Part shown: positions 1 to 11,907 of the stretch, piece after piece
Numbering within the stretch: the stretch's first letter is position 1
Layout: each line of letters starts with the position of its first letter
Source of the DNA: Setaria digitata
Taxonomy: Eukaryota; Nematoda; Chromadorea; Rhabditida; Setariidae
DNA: 61,006 bases
Direction of reading: 5' to 3'
Assembly (NCBI GenBank): GCA_003640385.1
Contig: RCAB01000394.1
Location: 1-61,006, forward strand
Program-made: the position numbers and the translations under genes
Notes under the pieces: generated by a model
Told to the model about the DNA's origin: nothing
Seen by the model: the letters and a program-made list of their open reading frames with translations, nothing else
Database searches by the model: none

Positions 1-188
1 AAAAAAAAAACAGCGTAAAGTTCAGTAAAGTGCTTAAATACAGATGCAATTAATTAGCAACCGAGTTGGAGCTGAAAAGAAAATTTAATAAAGCCCATAA
101 TGATCCTACAAAAATCAGTTCATTAAAATTAGTTTTTGGATTGATTTCGGATTAGACAGTTAACAGTGACATCATGATGTGCCAAAAG

Positions 189-2343
189 CTAGAAACCAGT
201 ATCATCCATCAACTGATTTGTTCTTCGGAACGCAAATTTCATAATATCGCGCTGCAAAGTTGTCTGCTTTTCAGGTGTTAACATGAAAAAGCAAGTCTGT
301 AGCTGCTGATAAAACTGTTGTTCTGTGGGAGCCGCAGCAGTGACAGCGTAAGACTCTTTTGTTTTCGGTTTTGGAGGTTCTGCTGACTGTAGCACCTGTA
401 CTGGTTGTACCGCTTCAACCGACGGTTCATTTCCCTGACCCTGTAACTGGTGCGCAAGCAAAGCAATAGTATCAATCACTTTTGAGGTATTGAAGTCGTT
501 TTCTACGGAGATCTCCTTGCGAATATCTGAAAACAGGATCTACATGCAAGGAAGACAACCTAATCTGCAGGCTACCAGAAATAATTAATAATCTCCTCGA
601 TTACACATGACACATACTGGAAAATACAGTAAAATAATTAAGGTAAAATATAAAATAACGAAAATACTACCTCCGACTTTTCGAATGTTGTCAATAATTT
701 CTTTTCTGGAGACTCCCGGTTCCGGAGCAGGACTGTTGCTGCATGATTTACCACCTTCGGGTTCCGAGATGAAAAAACTGTCGCTGAAACGAGAGCTTGG
801 TATACTTGAAACGATATATGAAGATTAAAACACAAATTTCATATTTTCCTTCCTCCTAAAAAATAAAATTGAGGGCCAGAAATTCTGGAAAATAATACCT
901 AAGGCTCAAAAATTTGTCTAAATCAAATATTCGGCTATTTAAGGTGCTTATATGTTTATGTTGAAAAAAAAAGCTCCTTTGAATGTCTGGAAAGTGTGCT
1001 TATCTAGCACTTATGTACTCATACGTAAAAACTACAGCAATATCAGATATATTAGCTTATTTCATCTTCGACATTTAGAGAAAGAATGAATATTTAAATT
1101 TAAAATTTATTAGGCACTTTGCCCCTGGACTTACAGTTTCAACTAAATCCTTGCTTTAATGCCTTTTTAAAAAATTTGATAAATAATATCTATCAAGTAA
1201 ACAATCTGCTCCTAAATTTTATGCTTCACAGAGAGTACTTTAGAGTTTTAATCCTTCACAACATTAAAAAAAATCTGTTCAAATATGAAAAATATAACAT
1301 GAGATTTAAGGAAAGCGAAAAAGAAATTCCCAATTTCCCAAGCTGTTCGATTCGAATAATTACCGAAAGCTTTGCAACAACATATATAAAACTAAACACG
1401 AATTTTCGATGATTTTTTAAGGTTTTTAAATAATCATTAATAGTATATACTCCCAGCAACAACAGTAAGCAAAAACAACACCGAGCAAATTCTTCTTCCA
1501 TGATACCATCCAGAAATTTCATAGCATCGAAATATCGTCGATATTTACAATTTCGTGTTGTCCTTGTTCCGGGATTCTGTTTTTGCTGTCGTTTTTCGTT
1601 GGCATATGATCGTCGTAATTGGAGCCATATTTTCCGACATGTTTCTTCTACAATAATAAACATCAGCAAGAGTCTAGGAACAAAGTTTATAAATCAAGAA
1701 CAATTCAAGCACCATTCACCCAACCCCGCCTTCGGCTCATTTATATACATATGACTGAACAGCAACTTGATAAGACTTACGGTTCATCTCAATCCTGTTG
1801 TGAAACTAATTGATTTTTTGTTATGACTTCTGTCGTTGTAAATAATGGATTAAACATCCCTACTTCATGTGTCAACTAAACGCATCTATCACAACAACAT
1901 TGGAAAACAGCAAAAATTTAAAATAAGTGAAGAAATTCTTAACAGTAAAAGATATTTATTATCAAGTCTGTAATATATCTAGCAATAGTGCATTCACATT
2001 AAATGGGCCAAAATAGATTTTAAAAAAAGAAAATAAGGACATTATTACCAGAATTTACTACAAACCCAAAATATTCCAATTACTATCAAAATTGAGTACC
2101 ATCGACTTGTTTCAAATCATTCGACATCTCTGCAGCAATGTTTTCCCAAGCTTGCTTCTTCTTATTCGTTCGAGTATGGTATTCTTCAAAACTACCATCC
2201 CAAAGTATCTCATTACGACGGACTAAATCTATGAAACACTCCATTTCAGGACCTGCAGTATCAAACCGCTTTTTAAGATTCAAAATCACTGTTAACGTAG
2301 AACAGGTAAGAAACATAATATACATATATATATGTATATTATG

Positions 2344-2386
<43 letters not shown>

Positions 2387-4108
2387 TCATGTATATATAT
2401 ATATATACATGAGTTTGAATTTTGGTGATTAAAGTGAAAAGGAGGAAGTAAACTGAAATGGTAAAATAAATCGGAGTACCTTTGAAAACAAGTACATGCC
2501 GCAAATTTGATGACTTGTTCGACGCTGAAACTTTCTCACCAAAATCGGTTAGAATAGTTCCATCCTGAAAATTAGAAATATTACAATACATACATATATA
2601 TATACTATATATTGTATATAAACATTATTAAATGCATTCAAACTCAAACACTTAGTTACGTCATATAAACACGAATGAAAAAAACAGAAAGGCATGCCTC
2701 GCAGTTCACGGTTACAGAGTGGCTTGTGGAAGGTTCCGTAGTAAGAACCAATCCGTTAGCACAGATTTCGGATAAGTCATCTTCGTTTCCATCTTCAACT
2801 TTAATTTTACAACCTGAAAAAGAAAAAAAAAAAAAAACTGGGAAATCATTACATCTAGAATGGCTTCTGATTTAATTTGCAAAGTGCTAAACTAACGCTT
2901 CAGCTGTTCGTCACAATTAATTTGTCCAGCTACTTCATCAATCGCTCGTTTCAAGCTTGTCAGTCTCCTTTCCGTTTTGGACTTCTCTTCCATCTCTTCC
3001 TGTTTGATCTCTCTAGATCCTACGATACGAGCTCCACTACCATCGTTCATCATCTTCTTACTTCGCAATACTGAAACGACAAATCCCGCAATATCAAACA
3101 ACAAGCTTATTAGTGAATAGCTCTAACAGAGCAACACAATGTTTACTCCACTATTTAAATGAAGGAATTCTCTCTCAACTATCACTACTAGTAAACGCTA
3201 ATTGTTCGACTACATCCTGTTCCATTTTATATATATCTCAACAATTAAATCCTCATTAGCAAATATCAGAAGTGGAAAGTGAAACCATACATACACGCAC
3301 ACACCTACATATACTAACCATTAATTACTACTACACTACTAATGGCTAGATCATTGGTACTGGCGTTAATTGCAAGGCAAGTAAACAACACCAACTGATG
3401 ATTATTCTTCCCAGACAGCACACAACAAACAAATATCTAGCAATCAATAAGGCAGGGTGGAGTTAAATGGTATAGAACATACTTCTCATCCAGCACTACT
3501 AACCCTTCCATCCCTCCTCTCCACTATTTCCATCGCTCCCTTTTACCATCCTCATACATGCTTTATTGCTGAACAAATAAGAGAATTACTACTGGTTAGT
3601 TGATTCGTTCCTCCTCCATCTAGAACCACATCTATGTACCTCTTCCACTCCCAACATTCAAATTACATCCTTTACCCTCTTCCTATTTCTCACTCTTCTA
3701 CAGCAATACTACCTCATCATCATTAACATACTTCTAATACTAATACCACAATGATCATTCTACATTGACTGTTGCTAATCACTCATCATCATCATCATCA
3801 TCATTAACATACTACTACTACAATGATCATTTCATAATGACTGTTGCTAAACAAACATCACTCATCATCATCATCAACATTAACATCAACATCAATGAAT
3901 AACATTTTGTTGACATTTCCCCAACAGCGGTTACTCTCTCTCGAAATAAATAACAAAATCGATGATTATATTTCATTTAAAAACAGTATTATTTTGCCAT
4001 CTCTTTTACACCTTTTCAATTAAAATTTATATATATAAAAAAAAAAAAGAAATTTCTAGTCACAGAAATGAACTCACCATAATCTACCACATCTGTTGCG
4101 CATGCCAT
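189..4108 (-). CDS. MADF/BESS-domain DNA-binding protein (8 exons, 399 aa)
   Basis: Coding exons, in transcription order: 4108-4078, 3070-2897, 2813-2710, 2564-2480, 2288-2100, 1647-1482, 783-671, 526-189. They total 1200 nt, and codon phase agrees at every junction. The donor of exon 3 is the least certain (2710 or 2716; both keep frame). A MADF domain at about residues 150-248 is split over exons 5 and 6. It shows the family pattern: FIDLVRRNEILWD, then KKQAWENIA, then CRKIWLQLRRSY, then YFDAMKFL. A C-terminal segment at about 355-392 (QQFYQQLQ, LTPEKQ, LQRDIMKFAF) fits a BESS motif. The stretch between is polar, with SRKEIIDNIRKVGG. MADF domains are Myb/SANT-like DNA-binding modules and BESS mediates protein contacts, so a nuclear transcription regulator of the Adf-1 type is likely. 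The target is unknown. The start was chosen because ATG 4108 follows an acceptor-like site by 15 nt and its short exon is in phase with exon 2. Confidence 0.85.
2312..2414. repeat. Two perfect palindromes flanking a (TA)n run in an MADF intron
   Basis: Positions 2312-2345 form a perfect 34-bp palindrome (outer half AACATAATATACATATA). Positions 2385-2414 form a perfect 30-bp palindrome (outer half ACTCATGTATATATA). A (TA)n run lies between them. All of it is inside the intron between the exons ending at 2480 and starting at 2288, so it is transcribed with the gene and could fold into hairpins. Confidence 0.9.
3712..3850. repeat. Imperfect tandem duplication with (CAT)n in MADF intron 1
   Basis: Two diverged copies, about 3712-3780 and 3784-3850, share CATCATCATTAACATACT, ACAATGATCATT and TGACTGTTGCTAA in the same order. 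Intron 1 (4077-3071) is otherwise unusually pyrimidine-rich on the plus strand between about 3480 and 3720. No gene is seen in it. Confidence 0.75.
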
Positions 4109-4120
4109 TTTTCCTTAATT

Positions 4121-4130
4121 GATCTGCAAA
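4121..4130 (-). other. Candidate spliced-leader trans-splice acceptor, MADF gene
   Basis: On the minus strand a long T/C tract ends in TTTTTTGCAG, with the AG at 4125-4124, 16 nt upstream of the ATG at 4108. No matching upstream donor was found. This is the expected form of an SL1 acceptor in nematodes. It could instead be the 3' end of an intron in the 5' UTR. Confidence 0.5.
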
Positions 4131-5679
<1,549 letters not shown>

Positions 5680-8600
5680 CTAATCATTCTCCATATCAAT
5701 CTGGGGGTTTCTTTCAATATAAAAAGCTCCTTCACGACGATAAATTTTAAGCCTCATCATATCTTCGGGTGAAATCGTCAAGTCCGCGCTATCAATAAGT
5801 TTACAAATAATATCATATCTACACTGCTTACCCTCGGAATTTCTTTCAGTACTTCGATCCAAGACACACACCAAGAAGCTATAAATACACATTACAAAAA
5901 GATTTAAAGATAAAAATCATTACGGCAAGGTCCCTCATTACACACTCAGATACTCAAATATTCCGAATAACTTAAACTTCTTCAATGTGGAATATTAAGC
6001 TCCGTGAAAAAATTTTCTGATGGACAAAGAAACACTCTGGACACTTTTTCGTTTTTCTTTATAAAAAAATGCTCTTATAAGGTCACCATAATAATTCGGA
6101 TGATTTTGCTGAGAAGCAAATATATAAAAAAGATGTTAATTATACACTGAAATCATTTCCTTAAACTGATTCTTATGAGAACATTGATCAGCGTAACATT
6201 CATTTAAACTCATAAAACGCAAACCTGGGAGTAAGGTAGAATATGCGAATGGCCCATGGATGATCAAAAACTGCCAGAAGCAATCGTAGCGATGATATTC
6301 GAATATCATCAAATGGCTTACTTAGATAAGAGACTACAACTGATGGAAATGTGTCTCCGAGCCAGCTGAACCATTTTTGCGCAATTGCTTCCGCTTCAGC
6401 ATCCTAAAATTAGAGCCAATCATCTAGAGATCGTTCAGATATTTCCTTAAATCTGAATTTTCTGAAACTCGATTTACATATTGTCCAAACGATATAGTTC
6501 ATTTGTATTTCTCATGAACAAATTAAAAGGCAGTTTGCTGATATAACTAAAATCCTTAATAAAGTAGAAAAAAAAACGTAAAATATAGTGATTTTCTCAT
6601 AATTTAACAAACTCAGTTGTTAACGATGCTAATAACCGCTAATCACGTTGTTTCAGCAAGTCTAGTAGTTATAGCTCCTAGGAACTACTTCACATCTCAG
6701 ACTGCTGTATTATATATTTTTTCTCTGTACTCAAAGTTACCACTGATGTAAAAATTCAGACGGAAATACATCGTAAAAAGAAAAACATCCTATTACCTCA
6801 CTTCCATCTTTAACCTCTAACATCATTGACAAAGCATCAATATGCCGTGTTCGCAAATCAAGCGGCCCACTGGCGATAGCCACACCAAATGCATTCATTG
6901 CTCTTCTCATATCACACTGTGCTAGAAACAAGGTGTCTGTTACAAAAATGTTTCAGTTTTACTTTCAAAAATTTCATGCAATGAAAAAATGAATGCCGAT
7001 ACAAATTTCAAAATAAACATATTTTCTATGTTTCAGGTTTCTGGAATTTTTTAATCAACCAGAATACAATAAAAATTTACAGGAATCATTGTGCTGTCTA
7101 TCCAGAAATTTTTTGGCAGGAGCCGTTGACCCTACAGCAGCAAGTGTGTCAAACGCAAGAAGGCGCAACGAAGCGTCCAGTCGGTCAAAATGATAAATTA
7201 AATCAAATAACGAATCCAGAAATCTCGGGAATCGAGACAAGCATTCAACATTTGCCACCGAAAGATGCCCGAAAAACTTGATAAGAGCTGAAGGAAAACG
7301 ATAAGTCTACATAAGAAAATTGATTAATGAAAAAAGGCAACCAAAACTTGCCGCATTTTTATCCAAAACTTCTACTGAATCTGCTTCTACACTTGGTCTT
7401 ACACTTCGCGTAATTCATATTCACATAGTTTCGAATTAAAATTTTAAAATTCATTGCTTACAAAGATAATGAAAGCAAATACAAAGAGTGAGGAAAAATC
7501 ACACGCACCAGGATAGAGAAAACCTGCATCTGGTTGATCCATGCATTGAATAAATAATCTGTTGAGATGATCAACAATTCCTGTCGATAATAAATATTTT
7601 GCAGTTTCTGCTTTCCTGCAAAAGGATCGCTCATGTTTTACAGGGTGTGAGATGATAAAGAAAATAAAATTGCTTACTAATTATTAGCACTTCCTTAAAC
7701 ACTGAAAAACGTACAGTTATCAGGGGACTGACAGTTGTAAGTTGGCTTACTGCTTCTTTTTAAAGACAGAGAAATATCAAGAGAGATTAGCACCAATAGT
7801 AAGTGAGCTAGGATGAACAGTCTTATAAGTAAAAAAGAAATCATTTTTATCATCTCTAAGAGAACAAAACATGACCCTGCAACTCCTAGCAAAACAAACT
7901 TATAGATTTTCCTTTTTTTTTTTAACAAAGAAAAAACTAACTGCGAAGCACCATCAGCAAACATTTCCACTGCATTTATTTGTATTAAAATATCAGTAGA
8001 ACAAAGCTCTTCTGCCAACCGACTAATTAAATCACCAACTTTATTCAAGTCACTTCCCTCTTTCATCACCAAAGTAGTTACCTAAAAAGAATGAATATGT
8101 TGAAATTAAAAGAAAAAGACGAAATTAAAAATTTACAAGTAAAACTTATATTTAAAATAATGCCGCTAATACTTTTACTTTAAACTAATTTAGTTTAAGT
8201 TTTAACTTCTAGTTAACCAACTTTTTTAAAAGAGAAGTCCGAAATTTTACAAAATTAAATTTGAAAATAATGGAACTATTAATAACCAATTATATAAATA
8301 GGAGGTAAATTTACAGTATGCCATAGTGACTTAAACAAAATATTGAAGTAGACAGATGAAGAAAGATATTTAACTCTAATACTAACGATCATTGAGCCTT
8401 CCATATCACTAATGAAAAATAGAACCTGATGTATTCGGAAGCGAACTTCCGCACGATTTGAGTTTAGCTGGTTCATCAATTCATCTTGCACTAATTTCAA
8501 CGATGCGAAACGCGTCAACAACTGAAATATTCCTAAATAGAAAACATCTACAAATTTCATTCTATCGCAAATAATCAAGTAGTTTCGTTATTAACAACAA

Positions 8601-9888
8601 GAATCCTTATTGTTTTTTCTTTTTTTTTTTTTAACCTACAAGCAGCTATGTCACGTGAAATCACACAAATGCAGTTTTGATGAAGTTTTACAATGAAACT
8701 TTGATTGAAAGCATGTTAACTTGAAATTACTGTGACCTCTAGATAAAAAAGCTAAGGAACAATAAGAAAACAGAATAAACGTCGTGTTTAATTAAAAAGA
8801 AAAGCCATCACAATGTTAACAGTCAATGCATGAAAACATCAAAAAAAAGAAAAAAAGAGGAAAAAGGAAATTTAAAATGGATTTAAATCCAAAATACTAT
8901 CGCATTCTGTTCGTGTTCAAGTTCGAAATATTCTTTTAGCAACTTTTTTTTCCGAGAAAGATGGAAGTAAACGTACAACAGCTATTGATCCAGCGCAATC
9001 AAAATCACAAACTCGTCGTGCAAATGCAATTGTTACAGCGATATGTGAATTGGAAAGCATTTCAAAAACTTCATCAATATGGCGTATGTAATAATCGGCA
9101 AGGACATCGACAACTCTCGCATGACTACTGTTTATCCCATTCAAAACTAGGATTTGGTGTTTTTCAGTTAGAGAAACGATACCGATCGTATCAAGGATAC
9201 AAATTACCAAATCTTTCAGGTCAGGAAATAGATCCCTGAAAATAAGCTCAATAAATTATATTTCAAGTTTTACATGATTTTTTGTGATTAGTATTTCGTG
9301 TAATTACATCAAGAATACTTAGGAATATTAAAAAGGCATTTAGAGATCTTTACATACAGTTAGAGAGAATCTACAAAGAAGAATAATTTTCTGCATATTT
9401 ATGCTTATGGCATAGTATTTTATAATCTTTCTGCAACCTGTATAACACCCAATATGTTATGTGTACCGCAACGTGCAGCTTATTTTATAAAATATTTCCC
9501 TAGTTGAATATTATAGAACATTATACTGAGCACCATTCAGTTTTTCATGAAAATAAAAACTGACTTCTTTCTCCTTCTTTTTTTTGAAAAAAGGCGGATA
9601 ATGTTTCCCGCACTTCTAATAGACAGATACATCACTGAACCTAATTCTTCATGAAATTTTAAACGAAAAAGACCTGCATCGAAATTTTTTACAAAAAAGA
9701 AATTTTATCTGGACGTACCAATCAATCTGTTCCACATTATGTGAAAGCAATTTTTGAAGCATTTCGATGGCTTTCACTTCTGTACGTTCCGCCAACAAAC
9801 GTTGTTTCATTACGTAAAATGTATCAACATCATATGTCGAATCGTTTGTCGGTGATTCGGCAGTGCTTTCAACGTTATTATCTCGCAT
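5680..9888 (-). CDS. PSMD5: 26S proteasome non-ATPase subunit 5 / S5B chaperone (9 exons, 517 aa)
   Basis: Exons: 9888-9719, 9235-8944, 8521-8387, 8081-7942, 7615-7509, 7287-7081, 6921-6797, 6403-6225, 5878-5680. They total 1554 nt, with phase consistent throughout and a TAG stop. The 517-aa length is close to vertebrate PSMD5 (about 504). PSMD5 is an all-helical HEAT/ARM-type protein that chaperones assembly of the 19S base and is not part of the finished 26S particle. Matches in family order are KYLLSTGIVDHLNRL, IKFFGHLSVANVECLS, RLLAFDTLAAVGS, LDLRTRHIDALSMML, KWFSWLG, FDHPWAIR, CRYDIICKLI and LKIYRREGAFYIER. These correspond to the conserved blocks of the vertebrate protein up to its C-terminal Y-x-EGxxY segment. 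The exon 2 donor (AAA then GTTGCT) is weak, and the exon 3 acceptor could also be six codons upstream with a different phase. Expected cytosolic and nuclear. The product call rests on remembered family features, not on a search. Confidence 0.9.
8651..8658. promoter_or_regulatory. TCACGTGA palindromic E-box in PSMD5 intron 2
   Basis: A perfect TCACGTGA octamer, the core recognised by TFEB/HLH-30-type bHLH factors. It lies in the intron between 8943 and 8522. A second copy is at 10650-10657, upstream of the same gene. Function is inferred from sequence only. Confidence 0.25.
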
Positions 9889-9890
9889 TT

Positions 9891-9900
9891 TGCCTACAAT
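9891..9900 (-). other. Candidate trans-splice acceptor, PSMD5
   Basis: The minus strand reads ATTGTAG with the AG at 9895-9894, five nucleotides upstream of the ATG at 9888. The polypyrimidine tract is weak. This ATG is the first in an open frame that runs cleanly into the GTACGT donor of exon 1. Confidence 0.4.
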
Positions 9901-9964
9901 TAATTTTTCCGCACTATTTTCTCAACAATTAATCCACTTTATATTGAGAGATAACCGTGATGAA

Positions 9965-10084
9965 ATGAGAAAAAGTTGGTTGGAAGAGTTGAACAGAATA
10001 CAGGTTGAGAATGAACAGAAGCATCTCGAAATTAGTGGAAAGGAAAGAAAATGTCTTCCTCCACACACAATCTATGCTTCCTAG
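9965..10084 (+). CDS. Possible small protein (39 aa), divergent from PSMD5
   Basis: An ORF on the opposite strand starts 76 bp from the PSMD5 start codon. It encodes a basic, charged helix-like peptide beginning MRKSWLEELNRIQVENEQ and ending CLPPHTIYAS before TAG. Amino-acid composition is mixed and looks more like coding sequence than the AT-rich noise elsewhere, with W, E, H and C represented. The frame stays open upstream as far as 9863, overlapping PSMD5 exon 1 antisense. I recognise no family. It could be a real divergent microprotein, the last exon of an unseen plus-strand gene, or chance. Confidence 0.3.
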   Translation: MRKSWLEELNRIQVENEQKHLEISGKERKCLPPHTIYAS

Positions 10085-10568
10085 CTGGAAAACAAACTAA
10101 TGGGAAATTTTGCAAAATTCAAACTGCGAAATTGCGCCCGTTTCTCGACAGATATGTCAAATGACGATTGCTATAAACTAATCTATCGCATACAGTAGCT
10201 AACCTACCTAATTAGAACAAAAATTCACTCATTACAACACTTTAACACACTTTAACGATTTTATCAATCTCTACCGGTTCTTCATCCCACATGTATCTCT
10301 CTCTCCAACTCTTTATCACTGCACAAATCTTATCACTTCTCATCCACAAGGCGAACTACCTGCTTGTGTTGTTTCCTTCATCCTCTCAATCTCTGCTCAG
10401 TAATGTTCTTAAAATCCTATCAATCTCCGCACTCTCCTCTACCAATACACTGCCTCCTCCACCTTTAACATCCGATAATCCACCCACAAGCAAACCTATC
10501 GATCAAACAATTCTGAATCATAAACCAAGTTTTGTAGCATACCATGAAATTTTTCATCCAAGCCGCGC

Positions 10569-10647
10569 TATGAAAATTTTTACATCTTGATGTAAAGATC
10601 TTGATGTAATTTTTGATGTTGATGTAATTTTTCATAAAATTTTCATA
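10569..10647. repeat. Inverted and direct repeats around TTGATGTAA
   Basis: TTGATGTAA recurs at 10587-10595, 10601-10609 and 10618-10626, and TTACATC/GATGTAA pair as a hairpin. The outer ends (TATGAAAATTTT and AAAATTTTCATA) are also inverted, so the whole 80-bp block can fold back on itself. Confidence 0.65.
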
Positions 10648-10649
10648 GG

Positions 10650-10657
10650 TCACGTGA
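10650..10657. promoter_or_regulatory. TCACGTGA palindromic E-box upstream of PSMD5
   Basis: A perfect TCACGTGA octamer about 760 bp upstream of the PSMD5 start codon, matching the CLEAR/E-box core. It is the same octamer as at 8651-8658. A role in PSMD5 expression is possible but unproven. Confidence 0.25.
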
Positions 10658-11168
10658 GAAAATTTTTGAAAAATTTGATTCAGTCGAACTGGAATTTCTT
10701 CTTTTTCGTCTTGGTTCAATGTAATGATAATTGTAATTTAACGTTGTAAATTTGTTCGCAGATTATTGAAATTGATGCATTTAATAACGCTTCTTATCAA
10801 TGAATCAATTAATAATTAGACTTCGTATTTGAGTTTAGATCTGGAATTAGAATCACAAATTAATTGCAATTTTTTATTAAAAGAAGCATATAATGAGAAT
10901 GCAAAAAGTGCAGCAAGATGTAAGAAAGATGGAAGTAATAATTTAATCTTATAAGTTTATGATAAAATTAAGTGGAAATTTTTGCAAAAAAGAATTCATG
11001 CATACTATGATGGAACATGGCATCAGAAATACATTTGATTCAAAATTTATAAAAAGGGAAAACTGCCAATTTTTGCTTTTCAAGTTTTTGTAAGTTTTTG
11101 CAGTTTTTTTCGATGATTTTATTTTTTGAAATGACCAAATTCTATTTTTTTATTTTTAAATAAGCCAA

Positions 11169-11203
11169 AAGTGATATTATTTTTTAAGCAAATAATATCA
11201 CTT
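11169..11203. repeat. Short inverted repeat (stem-loop)
   Basis: Arms AAGTGATATTATT (about 11169-11181) and AATAATATCACTT (11191-11203) are perfect inverse copies around a 9-nt loop. The site is downstream of the four-TM gene stop codon by about 700 bp. Confidence 0.75.
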
Positions 11204-11907
11204 CTGACTTTTTTCTGCTTTCTTATTACTTATTAGAAAAGATTTTTCTTAGTTTTTAGACAAAGCTATACTAATGTTCATACTATTCGGTTATTCTCAA
11301 TTATGAAAGAAGTTGTCAGCAATCATATATCACTTATCTTCATTGGAAATATAACTTCGCAATGTAATTTTAAACAATTCCAACGAGAGGCGAGCATTCG
11401 TTACAACGTTAATTACTGTTTAATTTTAGTCACCATTAAAATAATTAACATTTTTCATCAGGATATTATTTATCATTTAATTTAGATATTATCCTGCAGT
11501 AGGAAGAGAATTATAGTTTTAAACAATTCAAATTGTAATGGAAGAAGTAGTGATGAAGCTGTAAGTAAAATATTCATCGGAATTTTTCCTCTTTTTTTTT
11601 TGAGTCCAAATGCTTTAGGACAAATAGAAAATGATAAATGTGAGTAAAAAGATGAAAATATAAACTTCTGAATTATACATTACTGGAAAAGATGAAAATT
11701 TCGTCTTTTAAATTTAAGTAAAATTCAGACATGTAATTGTCACACTTTTTGGATGAACAATGAGGATGAATGAACAGGAAGCTGAAATTGAAAAAAGCTT
11801 TAGGAAAATCTTTCGTAATTTTAAATATTTGATTTTTAATGAAAATTAAAAAGGTTACAGCAGAAAGAAGAACTTCTTAGTGAACATGGTATGACATTCT
11901 AAAGGTA

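Larger units (their letters stand above)
9901..11907. other. Intergenic region between PSMD5 and the four-TM gene
   Basis: Apart from the small plus-strand ORF (9965-10084), the E-box and two inverted repeats, I see no gene. The open frame at 10291-10590 is pyrimidine-rich low-complexity sequence. The part near 10100-10500 is less A/T-monotonous than the rest and may be promoter sequence for PSMD5. Confidence 0.6.

Noticed and set aside
8961..9239. Plus-strand 92-aa open frame
   Set aside because: Exactly antisense to PSMD5 exon 2, whose frame matches the family.
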